A model generated the notes under the pieces. The model saw only the letters and a program-made list of their open reading frames with translations. It searched no databases and had not been told where the DNA came from. Both the position numbers and the translations under genes were made by a program. Source: Lagopus muta (lineage: Eukaryota > Chordata > Aves > Galliformes > Phasianidae). From it: a DNA stretch of 64,000 nt. The first letter of the stretch is position 1, and each line of letters starts with the position of its first letter. Below, one piece after another: positions 26,000 to 35,726 of this stretch. Location: contig NC_064434.1 of assembly GCF_023343835.1 (NCBI RefSeq), forward strand, positions 18,767,505 through 18,831,504, written 5' to 3'.

Positions 26000-27520
26000 T
26001 TCCAAACGTGCTGATTTACCTCTACAACAGCTTCAACAGCTTTTGCTATCCTCTGCATGAGTTCATCATCAAGCAAGATAGTGAGAGGGGATGCTGCCAG
26101 ACTGGCAGAGTTTGTCTTCAGTCATGTATCGACAGCACGCATGGCTGAGGGAGCAAGCTTCCTACCTCTGAGAAGCAGGGACAGGACAGCCAGTCCCTTG
26201 TGCTGAAGAGTAGTTGAGATGACCAGTGGTGTAAACAAAGCAGTCAGCAGTGAGCTGCACCAGGGGCATCTCTGTGCTGGTAGAGCTCTCCCTGTGGTTG
26301 TAAGACCATCTCAGAGTACCTGCAGGTCAAACATGTCACTATCTACACTGAAAAATATGGGGCTGCAGCACATCATGCCTCAATGGAACAAGGAATTCTT
26401 CTCATGGCAATCTTATTCAGGAATGGTGGAAAAGCACGGCCTTCCTGAGGACCATGTGTGACAGCAGCAGGCCTTGGCGCTGTAGCTTAGTTAAGGATTG
26501 TTACTGTCATACTACTGTGAATTGAGTGAACTGTCTGCCACTTAATCTGGAGAGATGAATTTTTGAAGCTGTCTCTAATAAATCCTGACAGGTAGTCGCA
26601 GCATAAGCACAGGGCCAAAGGCTATCCCTGACTGACAAAGAACATTTACAGATCTTGCTTTTATTCTGCTTGTATCGCTTGAATCTTCACAGCTTTGAAA
26701 ATCACAAGAACCATGCATAAAAATGGCTTTCACTTTCAGCCTCAAGCCTGCAGAGATTTGTAGAACTGCAAAGATTTCCCCAATGACTGGAAGAAATGGT
26801 ACAACCCAGTCATAATCATATCACGAGAGAATACATTTCAGTTTAAGGTGGATGACATCTGCATCCTTCACCTATTGTGGACTCGTTTACTATACAGCAG
26901 TGACAAGCTGAAATCATTTGCGATTAGATTTTAACATTCAGATTTGTTTAATTTGGCAGAAATGTCATCAGTATTTAGCCTCACACTGTGACATCTGTTT
27001 CATGGTTTCAGAGGTCGCCAGGACAGTGGATAGCACTGCACTTTGCTACCCACTGGATTTCAGTTATTATTCCATTAGAGATTGCAAATTGCACAAACTG
27101 CTGAAATGTTTCTGCCAGAAATTCCTCACTCCCTGACAGTGTTTGACCATCTTGACAGTGTAATGGGAAAATACTAGTTGAATTTTAGGGACACATATTA
27201 CTCTCAAGCAATCAAGGAACTATTTGACATTATTAATATGGCCAACAGTATCTTTAATCTCAGCCCTGTGCAACACTCATCTTCCAATGCAGAAAACTTT
27301 TCTCCTACTTCCTTGAAAGGTGTGTTGAGAATCTGCATAAAAACCTTTACTGTGCCTTTACAAAGTGTGTACATATGATGGTGAACTGATGAACCTTCTA
27401 TTTCCAAACCTGTCCTGAGAACCATCATCAACAAAACAGAATTACTTTGCTGGAGCATTCTATCATGAATATTTGAGATTTTATATTTGAAAAGATGTAA
27501 TAACAAGCTTACTTTTAAAC
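26000..27520. other. GC-richer, coding-textured region of unknown origin
   Basis: Visibly richer in G+C and in mixed codon-like sequence than its flanks. Interrupted frames on the plus strand are 26057-26206 (about 49 codons, helical-looking, ending in a stop), 26219-26461 (80 codons), 26918-27136 (72 codons, Cys-rich) and 27178-27378 (66 codons), in differing frames. On the minus strand 27204-27506 is open for 100 codons. None matches a family I can name. Options are a decayed processed pseudogene, an old transposon coding region, or ordinary sequence. I assign no function. Confidence 0.25.
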
Positions 27521-28577
27521 CCTTCTTCTATTTTTCTTTTTGTATTCTTGTGCTGAATGACACAGCATTTAGTATTTGAATGCTAATTTGCTCTCTGTTC
27601 TGCAAGCATCAGACAGCTGGGGATATTGCACTGCTCATGAACTGAAAGCCTGATCAGCAATCTGTATCAGATGTGGTCTGAGAAAACTTCCACATGCATG
27701 AAAGTGCTTTACTATGACACTATGAACACGATGCCATTACTGTGATTAAATGGTAGACTAATGTTGCTTTGCCAGTTTGATAGAGAATGCTATCTACCAC
27801 CAATTTTCATCTCATAATAGTAGGAGCAGTGTCACTGATGTTTTTCTAATCAGCATAGATGTAGAACCTGTCACTAAATCTTCACAATATATTAATGAAT
27901 TTATCACTTTCTGGAATTAATTTAATCAAATTTGTTAAATAAAACTCTGACATAATCATCGGATTAGTACTAATAGAGGTGTCTGATGAAGCTATAAAAG
28001 AACTATTTTGCATATCAACTAACATTTAGGCACCTGCATTGTAAATCCCACTGTAACTCTCCTCCTTGGATTACTTGTGCTTTTCTCTTTTCTCAAGAGC
28101 AAAGAAACTGCAACAGTTTATATAAAACAGTGCTATCACGCATTCACCATCATGCACAGTAGATATTTGTGTCTAATGAGCTACTAGGCAAAGTATTAAT
28201 GTACTCACCACTGCTGATTAGAAGTTAGATAATTTGCTGTCCAGAGAGCTGTCAGACAAATGGGGCAGGATAACCTTCTGCTGCTCCTTGGAGGAGGCTG
28301 AGTATCAGTGATGAAGAGTGGCAAATTTTGGTCTTTTTTTTTTCCTCAGGGTTTTAGACCTTTCCAACCATGCTACTTTACTGTATCTTTGAGCTGCTAA
28401 TTACTACTGTCTCAACAGTTATACTTGTTCACATTTTTTTCTCTTTTGCTTTTCCTGGATGGATTTAATTCAAATACTTTCTTGTATATTAACACCTTTC
28501 TCAGTAAGATTCAGCCGAAGTCACTCTACTTTGCTGCTCCAAAGTGAGATCCTGGGGTGAGGGGTGCAGATCCCCTT
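27521..28577. other. Intergenic, nothing recognised
   Basis: AT-rich sequence with no repeat or coding signal that I could identify, directly before the next CR1 copy. Confidence 0.55.
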
Positions 28578-29640
28578 CTTAGAATCACAGAATCCTTAGA
28601 ATCGGAAGTAATCTAGTCAAGATCTCCTGCAATGAGCAGGGTCATGCACAGCTATATTGCTATATTGCTCAGAGCCTGGCCTTGAAAGTCCCTAGAGACA
28701 GGGCACCTGAAACATCTCTGGACAACATCTTCAAGCGCCTTACCACCCTCACTGTAAAAGACTTTTTCTTTAAGTTTGAAACCATTTCCCCTTGTTCTAT
28801 CACAACAGACCCTGCTAAAGAGTCTGTCTGCCTTATTGCTGTAGCTCCCCTTTAGATACTGAAATGTCACCTTGGAGCCTTCTCTTCTCTAGGCTGAACA
28901 GCTCCAGTTCTCTCAGCCTGTCCTTTGGGCATTTTTGTGGCCCTCCTCTGGACACACTCCAACAGGTCCTTGTCTTTCTTGTACTGAGGACACCACATCT
29001 GAGTGCAGTACCCAGGTGAGGTCTCACCAGCGCAGAGTAGAGGGGCAGGATCACCTCCCTCAACCTGATGGACATGCTTTTTTTGATGCCAACACTCTCT
29101 GGATTTGATCCTGCAGCCAGTTCTTCATCCATCAAACAGTCCAACCATCACAAACATATTAATTTCAATTTGGAAAGAAGGCTGTTGTGGGGTACTATGT
29201 CAAAGCCTTAGTGAAGCCCAGATATATGATATCAGAGGTTCTTTCCTTGTTCATTGATGCAGTTACACCATCACAGAAGGCTACTAGGTTTATCAAGTAG
29301 GATTTGCCCTCTGTGAAGCCAAATCACCTCCTTGTCTTCCATGTGCCTGAGCACAGCATCCCGGAGGATCTCTTCCATCATCCCTCCTGGCACAGAGGTG
29401 AGCCTGACAGATTGATAGCTCCCAGGGTCATCCTTTTTATTCTTCTTCAAAATGAGTGCAATGTTACCTTTTTTTCCAGTCACCAGAGACTCCATCTGAC
29501 TGCCATGACTTTTAAAACATCACTGAGAATGGTTTGGTGACATCAGCCAATTCCTTCAGGACCCTGGGATACATCTGAGATTAGGAACCATAGATTTGTG
29601 AATGCTCAGGTTCCGATGATAAAAGTTCAGGTTCTTGATG
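28578..29640 (-). mobile_element. Older CR1 LINE fragment (3' end plus RT remnants)
   Basis: Starts with reversed CR1 3' terminus ('agaatcacagaatcctt'), then 'ctgcaatgagcagggtcat', 'cagcctgtcctttggg', 'tgagtgcagtacccaggtga' and 'gcagagtagaggggcaggat', continuing into RT sequence. A minus-strand remnant at 29271-29495 reads 'SYQSVRLTSVPGGMMEEI', equivalent to '[18 protein letters not shown]' in the intact copy, and 28833-29144 carries '[20 protein letters not shown]', equivalent to '[20 protein letters not shown]'. The two parts are closer together than in the intact copy, so some sequence appears lost near 29095-29110. It has many stops and is older than the 31.9-kb copy. Confidence 0.88.
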
Positions 29641-31683
29641 ATACGCTGTCTTTTAAATATAAATGCTTGGTCTTGCACTTGGCTCAAACCCCTGTTTAAG
29701 ACTTTACCTTATGTATTTTAGACCTAAGCAGGATGAATGCCTTCTGAGAGTCACTGTTCACATTCAATTCCTGTCTTACCTTCCTAACACAGTATTTGAG
29801 GGATCTGCTTTTGCATATCAAGAGCCTTCATATGCAACATCTTCTGCTTTATTTAGTAAGCCACCTGTATAGCTGCTGTAAGGAGTACTGGCTGTAATAT
29901 TTGAGGAACTAACACAAATGAGGCATGTATTGCAAATTATTGGGGAGTGGTTATAAAAAGCTTTTCATTACTTACAAGTGTCTGCAAACCATATTGCATT
30001 CAAAACTTGAAATGTTATTCATGCAACTGTATAACAATTAAGATTTGTTATTGCTCTTCAACTCCAGTATTACTGTTCTAATTATGGCAGTGTGATATAC
30101 AAGAGGGACACTAAAACAAATGCTGTACGAAAGCAGAGAAAACCTATTTCTAGTTTTAGAATATATAAATCTGCTTTTCCAAGTAGATATCATACATGTA
30201 TACATACATTTACCCATCACAAATTAATGTAACATGCTACGTGACTTGTTATACGAATAGTGAAGCTAGCTCCAGATTTCTGTTTGTTTCCATTTGTTTC
30301 TATTTTTTTCTTATTTTCTTTCTTGTTCTTTTTTTATTATTTTTTACATTGTTTTCTGATAGAAATACATGTCAGTTCCACTTTTCCCCACAGTAAATCA
30401 CCATCTCTATGAGTTTTGTTAAGACCTGCTCTGTTGGTATGTTACAAGCTAAGTTGATAGACTAAGAAATGCTGTAGCCTTTCTAGGATTCTTATTAGTA
30501 TCAAGAACTGCATAGATATTTTGGGTGCAATCGTATATGAGACTGAATTTACCTGATTAATGTAGGTGCCAAAATATGACCTAATTGATAAATGTTCCAT
30601 TAGAGTCAGTGAATTTGACATAGTCAATGGAACTTGGAAAGCTACAGGGAAGTCATTTGGGATGAGAGAACTGCAGGAAATAACTAACATATTGCATTTT
30701 ATTATATCAATGATTTAAAATATGAAGAGTTTAATATTGTGTCTCTAAGAGATTCCACACTACTCTCTGACAACTGTATGAGCTGTTCCCAAAACTGTAT
30801 GAGCATCCCAAAGGATGCTGAGAAAGCAGAAAACAAAGGACAGAGAAGCAAAATATAAGGAAAGTCAAGCCACCAGATTATATACCAAATTTGTTCTACT
30901 TTTAAATTAAAACAAAACAAGTTTTTTTTTATTAATTAATTTATTTATTTTCTGTTACGCAAAACCATCTTACCAGATGCACTAGATTAGTTCAGATTTC
31001 TAGGAATATCTCTTGAAATTAACACATATGCTCCCAGATCTTCAGAAAATGCAGTTCCCCCTTTTCTCTTAAATATCAAGCCTGTGTAAGAAAGTTTTAT
31101 CCAGGAGAAAAACACAATGCAAATGAAAAATATTTTCAGGAAAATACAGAGATGATTAAAAAAAAAAAAGAAAAAAGAAAAGAAACTGATCAAAAATATA
31201 ATCTTGAGAGACAATATTCACAATATCATTGCAGTGATCATCTGCTCAATTTTCTTTGTAAGCCGTTGTGAGATTATTTAATAGAAAGAAGTTCATCTTG
31301 AGTGCTTTCTTTATACGCTTGTCATGAGCCCCACAGTCACGTGGTCTGACTCAGAAATTTCTATTTTGTTCCCTCTTTGCTGAATTCAGTGGTCATTGAA
31401 AGTTCTGTCCATTGCCATCTCCAGTTTTGGACCACTTCCATTGGATCTAATTTACAACTGTTTCACTCCAGTTCTTCACTGAGGTACCTCCATGGATTTT
31501 TTTGTTCATGGAAAATTGGAAAGAAATTAGGAGTGCTATTTCTGAACTTACATACATAAGAAGGAAAGCAAGAGAGTAGGAGGACAATCTGTACACACTA
31601 CATTTTAAAATGTATTCAAATATGTGGATGTAGAGTTATCAGAGATATTTTAAGAAATTAATCGAGATAAGAAAGTGTCTTTA
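29641..31683. other. Intergenic, no gene recognised
   Basis: AT-rich. T/C-rich low-complexity sequence at about 30282-30348 and A-rich runs near 30911-30930 and 31158-31182. No coding or repeat family recognised. Confidence 0.55.
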
Positions 31684-31936
31684 GAAGGATCACTCCAAAA
31701 GTAATGCCTCCTATTTTAGTATATTGGCCCACAGTGTCAGAGGCAGATGGCAGTGGTGTGGCAGTAGAAACTGAACCTTCCCACCAGTATTCCCTCCCAT
31801 GTGTAACATATGGCATCAGAGGGACAGTCTGACAAAATGGCATCTGATGAAGCAAAGGTGTGTCACTGAATCCCTCCATGTGGAAACACAGCACCCACTG
31901 ACATTCATCAGTGCTTGCTGGCCGTTTATGGAAACC
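31684..31936 (+). mobile_element. Mariner-type deletion derivative, left half (split by CR1)
   Basis: A TA dinucleotide (31682-31683) precedes a terminal inverted repeat containing 'cactccaaaagtaatgcctc'. The sequence then parallels the unsplit copy at 42759: 'ttggcccacagtgtcagagg', 'gatggcagtggtgtggcag', 'actgaaccttcccaccagta', 'gaagcaaaggtgtgtcactg' and 'gccgtttatggaaacc'. It stops exactly where the CR1 begins; the matching right half resumes at 35305. It derives from the N-terminal helix-turn-helix part of a mariner transposase, now carrying stops. It resembles the chicken Mariner1_GG/Galluhop group by memory of the termini. Confidence 0.9.
31932..31936. repeat. 5-bp direct repeat (AAACC) at the 3' side of the CR1 insertion
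   Basis: AAACC here and again at 35305-35309, on the other side of the CR1. In the unsplit mariner copy the corresponding site occurs once (as 'gagaccaaacag', one base different), which supports a short target-site duplication made by the CR1 insertion. CR1 duplications are usually short or absent, so chance matching in an A-rich site cannot be fully excluded. Confidence 0.65.
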
Positions 31937-31960
31937 ATAGAATCATAGAATCATAGAATC
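31937..31960 (-). repeat. CR1 3' terminal 8-bp repeats (three copies)
   Basis: Plus strand shows ATAGAATC three times with no mismatch; in CR1 sense this is GATTCTAT. CR1 elements end in this microsatellite rather than poly(A), and the reverse transcriptase is thought to recognise the 3' end for target-primed reverse transcription. Its perfect state agrees with a young insertion. Confidence 0.95.
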
Positions 31961-32026
31961 ACTAAGGTTGGAAAAGACCTAAAAGATCACCCAGTCCAAC
32001 CGTTCACCTATTCCCAATAGCTCCTA

Positions 32027-34957
32027 CTAAACCATGTCCCTCAATGCAACATCCAGTCTTTCCTTGAACACCCCCAGGCTCGGTGATTCCACCACCTCCC
32101 TGGGCAGTCCATTCCAGTGCCTGACCACCCTTTCTGAAAAGTAATACTTCCTCATGTCCAGCCTGAATTTCCCCTGGCGTAGCTTGAAACCATTCCCCCT
32201 GGTCCTATCCCTAATGACACGAGAGAAGAGGCCGACCCCCAGCTCACTACAACCTCCCTTCAGGAAGTTATAGAGAGCAATAAGGTCTCCCCTGAGCCTC
32301 CTCTTCTCCAGGCTGAACATTCCCAGCTCCTTCAGCCTCTCCTCATATGGCCTGTGTTCCAGACCCCTCACCAGCTTTGTTGCCCTTCTTTGAACACGTT
32401 CCAGGGCCTCAATATCTTTCTTGCAGTGAGGGGCCCAAAACTGGACACAGTACTCGAGGTGCGGCCTCACTAGTGCTGAATATAGGGGAACAATCACCTC
32501 TCTACTCCTGCTTGCAACACTGTTTCTGATGCAAGCCAGGATGCCATTGGCCTTTTTGGCCACCTGGGCACACTGTCGGCTCATGTTCAGCCGAGCATCA
32601 ATCAATACCCCCAGGTCCATTTCCTCTACACAGTCCTCCAGCCACACTGCCCCAAGCCTGTAGCGTCGCCTGGGGTTGTTGTGGCCGAAGTGCAGGACCC
32701 GGCATTTGGCCTTGTTGAAACTCATTCCATTGGCTCCAGCCCAGCTCTCCAGCCTGTCCAGATCCCTCTGTAGGGCCTCGCTACCCCCAGGCAGATCCAC
32801 ACTTCCAGCCAATTTGGTGTCATCTGCGAATTTACTGAGGGTGCACTCGATGCCCTCATCGAGGTCATCAATAAAGATATTGAAGAGGACAGGCCCCAGC
32901 ACCGACCCCTGCGGAACACCACTCACGACCGGTCGCCAGCTGGATTTGACTCCATTCACCACCACTCTCTGTGCCCGGCCCTCCAGCCAGCTCCTTACCC
33001 AGCCAAGAGTGTACCCATCCAAGCCTCTGGCTGCCAGCTTCTGCAGGAGAATGCTGTGGGAGACAGTGTCAAAGGCTTTGCTGAAGTCTAGGTAGACCAC
33101 ATCAACAGCCTTTCCTTCATCCACCAGATGGGTCACTAGATCATAGAAGGAGATCAGGTTGGTCAAGCAGGACCTGCCCTTCATGAACCCATGCTGGCTA
33201 GGCCTGATCCCCCGGTCACCCTGCACATGCCGCAAGATCTCCCTCAAGACAATCTGCTCCATAACCTTCCCTGGCACCGAGGTCAGGCTGACAGGCCTGT
33301 AGTTCCCCGGATCCTCCTTACGACCTTTCTTATAAATGGGAGTCACATTGGCAAGCCTCCAGTCATCTGGGACCTCACCAGTCAACAAGGAGCGCTGACA
33401 GATGATGGAAAGCGGCTCGGCTATCACCTCCGCCAGTTCCCTCAGCACTCTCGGGTGGATCTCATCTGGCCCCATTGACTTGTGACAGTCCAGCTGGAGC
33501 AGTAGGTCTCTGACTGTTTCTTTCAGAATCACAGGGGGGTTAGTGTGCTTCCCGGCCGAGATTACCAGGTCAGAGAGAGGGGTATCCTGAGGATAACTGG
33601 TCTGACTTTTAAAGACAGACGTAAAGAAGGCATTCAGAACCTCCGCCTTTTCTTTATCCTCAGTGGTCACGTTCCCAGCCTCATCCAGCAAAGAGTGGAT
33701 ATTCTCCTTTGTCCTCCTCTTACTGTTAACATATTTATAAAAGAGTTTCTTATTCCTTTTCACACCAGCAGCTAGGTTAAATTCAAGCTGGGCTTTTGCC
33801 TTTCTGATTTCACCTCTACACATCCTAACAACTTCCCTGTATTCATTTTGAGTGGCCTGTCCCTCTTTCCACAGGCGGTAGATTCTCTTTTTCTCCCGGA
33901 GCCTCAGGAATAGCTCCCTATTCATCCACGCCGGTCTTCTTCCCCGCCGGCTCATTTTGCAGCTCAGGGGGACTGCCTGCTCCTGCGCCCTTAAGACTTC
34001 CTTTTTGAAGAGCAACCAGCTCTCTTGGACCCCTTTGCTCGCTAGGACTGAATGCCAGGGGACTCCCCCTATTAGCCCCCTGAACAATTCAAAGTCCGCC
34101 CTCCTGAAGTCCAAGGTAGCAGTATTACTATTCCCCCTCCAGGCTCCACCGTGAATCACGAAGTCTATCATTTCATGATCACTCTGTCCAAGACAGCCTC
34201 CAACCTCCACATCTCCCACCAAACCTTCCCTGTTTGTTAACAGTAGGTCTAGTGGGGCAGTTCCTCTCGTGGGCTCCCCGACCAGCTGTATCAGGAAGTT
34301 GTCCTCTACGCATTCCAGAAACCTCCTAGACTGCTTCCTCTGTGCTGTGCTGTACTCCCAGCATACGTCAGGGAAGTTAAAGTCCCCCATGAGGACAAGG
34401 GCAGGCAACTGTGCAGCTTGTGCCAGCTGCTTATAGAATACCTCGTCTGTTTCTTCATCTTGATTTGGGGGTCTATAACAGACGCCCACCAGGGTGCCTG
34501 TCTTGTCAGCCCTTCCTCTGATCTTTACCCATAGGGATTCAACGTTATCGTCCCCAGTCATAATCTCAGTAGCGTAAAAGCATTCCCTAACATAGAGAGC
34601 TACACCTCCACCCCGCCTTCCTTGCCTATCTTTCCTGAAGAGTTTATAGCCATCCATTGCAGCACTCCAATCGTGGGAGCAATCCCACCACGTTTCCGTT
34701 ATGGCAACTAGGTCATAGTTTGCCTGCTGCACAATGGCTTCCAACTCTTCTTGTTTGTTGCCCATGCTGCGTGCATTAGTGTAGACGCACCTCAGCTGAG
34801 CCCCTCGCCTCTCACCTAATCCCACTACCACTTCCCCAGGCTGCTCTCTAGCAGGCCTGGCTTTATCCCCCTCCCCCTTCCTATCTAGTTTAAAGCCCTC
34901 TCTACAAGTCCCGCCAGCTCCTGGGCAAGTATCCGTCTCCCTTTTGGAGACAAGCAA
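32027..34957 (-). CDS. CR1 ORF2: apurinic-type endonuclease plus reverse transcriptase, intact
   Basis: An uninterrupted 976-codon frame encoding the CR1 retrotransposition enzyme. N-terminal endonuclease (residues ~56-265), which nicks target DNA: 'TNARSMGNK' (N61), 'ITETWW' with catalytic E88, 'GGGVALYVR' (116-124), '[10 protein letters not shown]' (D192, N194), '[10 protein letters not shown]' (D260, H261). Linker ~270-480 is basic. Reverse transcriptase (~485-770): '[18 protein letters not shown]' (552-569), 'HGFMKGRSC', motif A 'YLDFSKAFD' with D624, motif B '[11 protein letters not shown]' (679-689), motif C 'FADDTKLAG' with D712/D713. A C-terminal domain (~800-976) includes '[19 protein letters not shown]' and the conserved '[18 protein letters not shown]'. 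All catalytic residues I can place are present. The Met start at 34957 lies inside the end of ORF1 in another frame, giving a 73-nt overlap; the native start is uncertain. The stop is 90 bases from the element's 3' end. Confidence 0.95.
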   Translation of the reverse strand: MLVSKRETDTCPGAGGTCREGFKLDRKGEGDKARPAREQPGEVVVGLGERRGAQLRCVYTNARSMGNKQEELEAIVQQANYDLVAITETWWDCSHDWSAAMDGYKLFRKDRQGRRGGGVALYVRECFYATEIMTGDDNVESLWVKIRGRADKTGTLVGVCYRPPNQDEETDEVFYKQLAQAAQLPALVLMGDFNFPDVCWEYSTAQRKQSRRFLECVEDNFLIQLVGEPTRGTAPLDLLLTNREGLVGDVEVGGCLGQSDHEMIDFVIHGGAWRGNSNTATLDFRRADFELFRGLIGGVPWHSVLASKGVQESWLLFKKEVLRAQEQAVPLSCKMSRRGRRPAWMNRELFLRLREKKRIYRLWKEGQATQNEYREVVRMCRGEIRKAKAQLEFNLAAGVKRNKKLFYKYVNSKRRTKENIHSLLDEAGNVTTEDKEKAEVLNAFFTSVFKSQTSYPQDTPLSDLVISAGKHTNPPVILKETVRDLLLQLDCHKSMGPDEIHPRVLRELAEVIAEPLSIICQRSLLTGEVPDDWRLANVTPIYKKGRKEDPGNYRPVSLTSVPGKVMEQIVLREILRHVQGDRGIRPSQHGFMKGRSCLTNLISFYDLVTHLVDEGKAVDVVYLDFSKAFDTVSHSILLQKLAARGLDGYTLGWVRSWLEGRAQRVVVNGVKSSWRPVVSGVPQGSVLGPVLFNIFIDDLDEGIECTLSKFADDTKLAGSVDLPGGSEALQRDLDRLESWAGANGMSFNKAKCRVLHFGHNNPRRRYRLGAVWLEDCVEEMDLGVLIDARLNMSRQCAQVAKKANGILACIRNSVASRSREVIVPLYSALVRPHLEYCVQFWAPHCKKDIEALERVQRRATKLVRGLEHRPYEERLKELGMFSLEKRRLRGDLIALYNFLKGGCSELGVGLFSRVIRDRTRGNGFKLRQGKFRLDMRKYYFSERVVRHWNGLPREVVESPSLGVFKERLDVALRDMV

Positions 34958-35328
34958 TTCCCATCATCAGACCTCAGGCCAGATGCCGAGTAGACCACCC
35001 CATGATCAAAGAATCCAAAATTTTTACGCTTGCACCAGCCTCTCAGCCATGCATTTATAAGATGGCTTTTCCTGGTCATCTCAGCGTTCATCCCTGTCAC
35101 CAAGGGAATGCTGGCAAACACTACTTGTATGCCCGCTCCATCAACTAACTTCCCCAGTCTCCTAAAATCATTTTTTATAATCCTCAGGCTTCTAACAGGG
35201 ATCTCATCACTGCCGGCCTGAACTATCAACAGAGGATAATAATCAGAGGGGCGGATAAGGCTGGGGAGTTTTCTAGAAATATCCCTGACCCGGGCTGCAA
35301 AAAAAAACCAAACAGTGGATGTGAGCAC
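34885..35328 (-). pseudogene. CR1 ORF1 C-terminal fragment (SGNH-esterase-like), fused to mariner sequence
   Basis: The frame is open for 147 codons, but only residues 11-147 are CR1. Residues 1-8 come from the mariner target and repeat, 9-10 from the T-run at the junction, so the ATG at 35328 is a chance start. The CR1 part resembles the esterase (SGNH hydrolase) domain known from CR1/L2 ORF1 proteins, thought to bind RNA or lipid in the retrotransposition particle: 'YYPLLIVQAGSDEI' (30-43), 'FASIPLVTG' (71-79), and the last block '[20 protein letters not shown]' (119-138). In the family this block normally supplies the catalytic Asp-x-x-His; here the fourth position is Cys (C125), so either this copy lost the His or this subfamily lacks it. 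It ends 'GLVERALN' and overlaps the ORF2 start by 73 nt in a different frame. The N-terminal part, including the catalytic Ser block, is missing. Confidence 0.8.
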
Positions 35329-35541
35329 GGTGAGAGGTGGGTAGCTTTAGTAGTGGAAGTGTGGCATGCAGTCTCTTGTTTTCTGGTTGTGAAAATAGCA
35401 TAGCTAATGTTGATGGCTATGTTGTAAAGTAGCGCTTTGTAGCTGAGAGTTTCCTCCATCAATCAGTGTTACTGTGGTCTTTGTATCTGCTGTAGTTTCC
35501 ATGGAAATAAGTAGAAGGTATTACTTTTGATGTGACCTATG
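35305..35541 (+). mobile_element. Mariner-type deletion derivative, right half
   Basis: Resumes with 'aaaccaaacagtggatgtga', which in the unsplit copy follows 'tttatggag' directly. It then has 'gtggcatgcagtctcttgtt', 'agcatagctaatgttgatgg' and a right terminal inverted repeat 'tattacttttgatgtgacct', ending next to TA (35542-35543). Together the halves make about 485 bp of mariner. The C-terminal transposase remnant is more decayed than in the 42.8-kb copy. Confidence 0.88.
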
Positions 35542-35662
35542 TATTTTTTATCTTTAACAAAGAATATTGCTAGTAAAACAGTGGCTATGAAGCCAAATTT
35601 TAGGGTAAAAGTTATGAAGCCATTAAATTCTGGAGAAATATTTTTTTTACAGTTCATATTAC

Positions 35663-35726
35663 CTTTCTTCTTTCTTTCTGTATTTCTTTTCTTTCTTTCT
35701 TTCTTTCTCTCTCTCTCTCTTTCTAT
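35663..35726. repeat. (TTTC)n/(TC)n polypyrimidine tract
   Basis: About 64 bases of near-pure pyrimidine on the plus strand, TTTC units changing into TC units. A likely polymorphic microsatellite. Confidence 0.9.

Larger units (their letters stand above)
31937..35304 (-). mobile_element. CR1 LINE, 3.37 kb, intact ORF2, 5' truncated
   Basis: A long minus-strand CR1 retrotransposon inserted inside a mariner element. At its 3' end (left) are three perfect copies of the 8-bp CR1 terminal repeat, then a ~66-bp UTR core with 'ctaaggttggaaaagaccta' and 'gatcacccagtccaac', then a full ORF2 without stop or frameshift. Upstream lies the C-terminal third or so of ORF1, cut off at a six-A run (35299-35304) next to mariner sequence. 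Full-length avian CR1 is about 4.5 kb, so roughly 1.1 kb is missing, including the 5' UTR promoter and most of ORF1. Most genomic CR1 copies are far shorter, and the open ORF2 marks this as one of the youngest insertions here. It looks unable to start its own transcription but could be co-transcribed from elsewhere. Confidence 0.96.

Noticed and set aside
32347..34154. Plus-strand open frames opposite CR1 ORF2 (up to 139 codons)
   Set aside because: They lie antisense to the intact CR1 ORF2 and are explained by its codon composition.
35663..35726. Polypyrimidine tract as a splice acceptor region
   Set aside because: It is a simple TTTC/TC microsatellite with no AG plus coding exon following.
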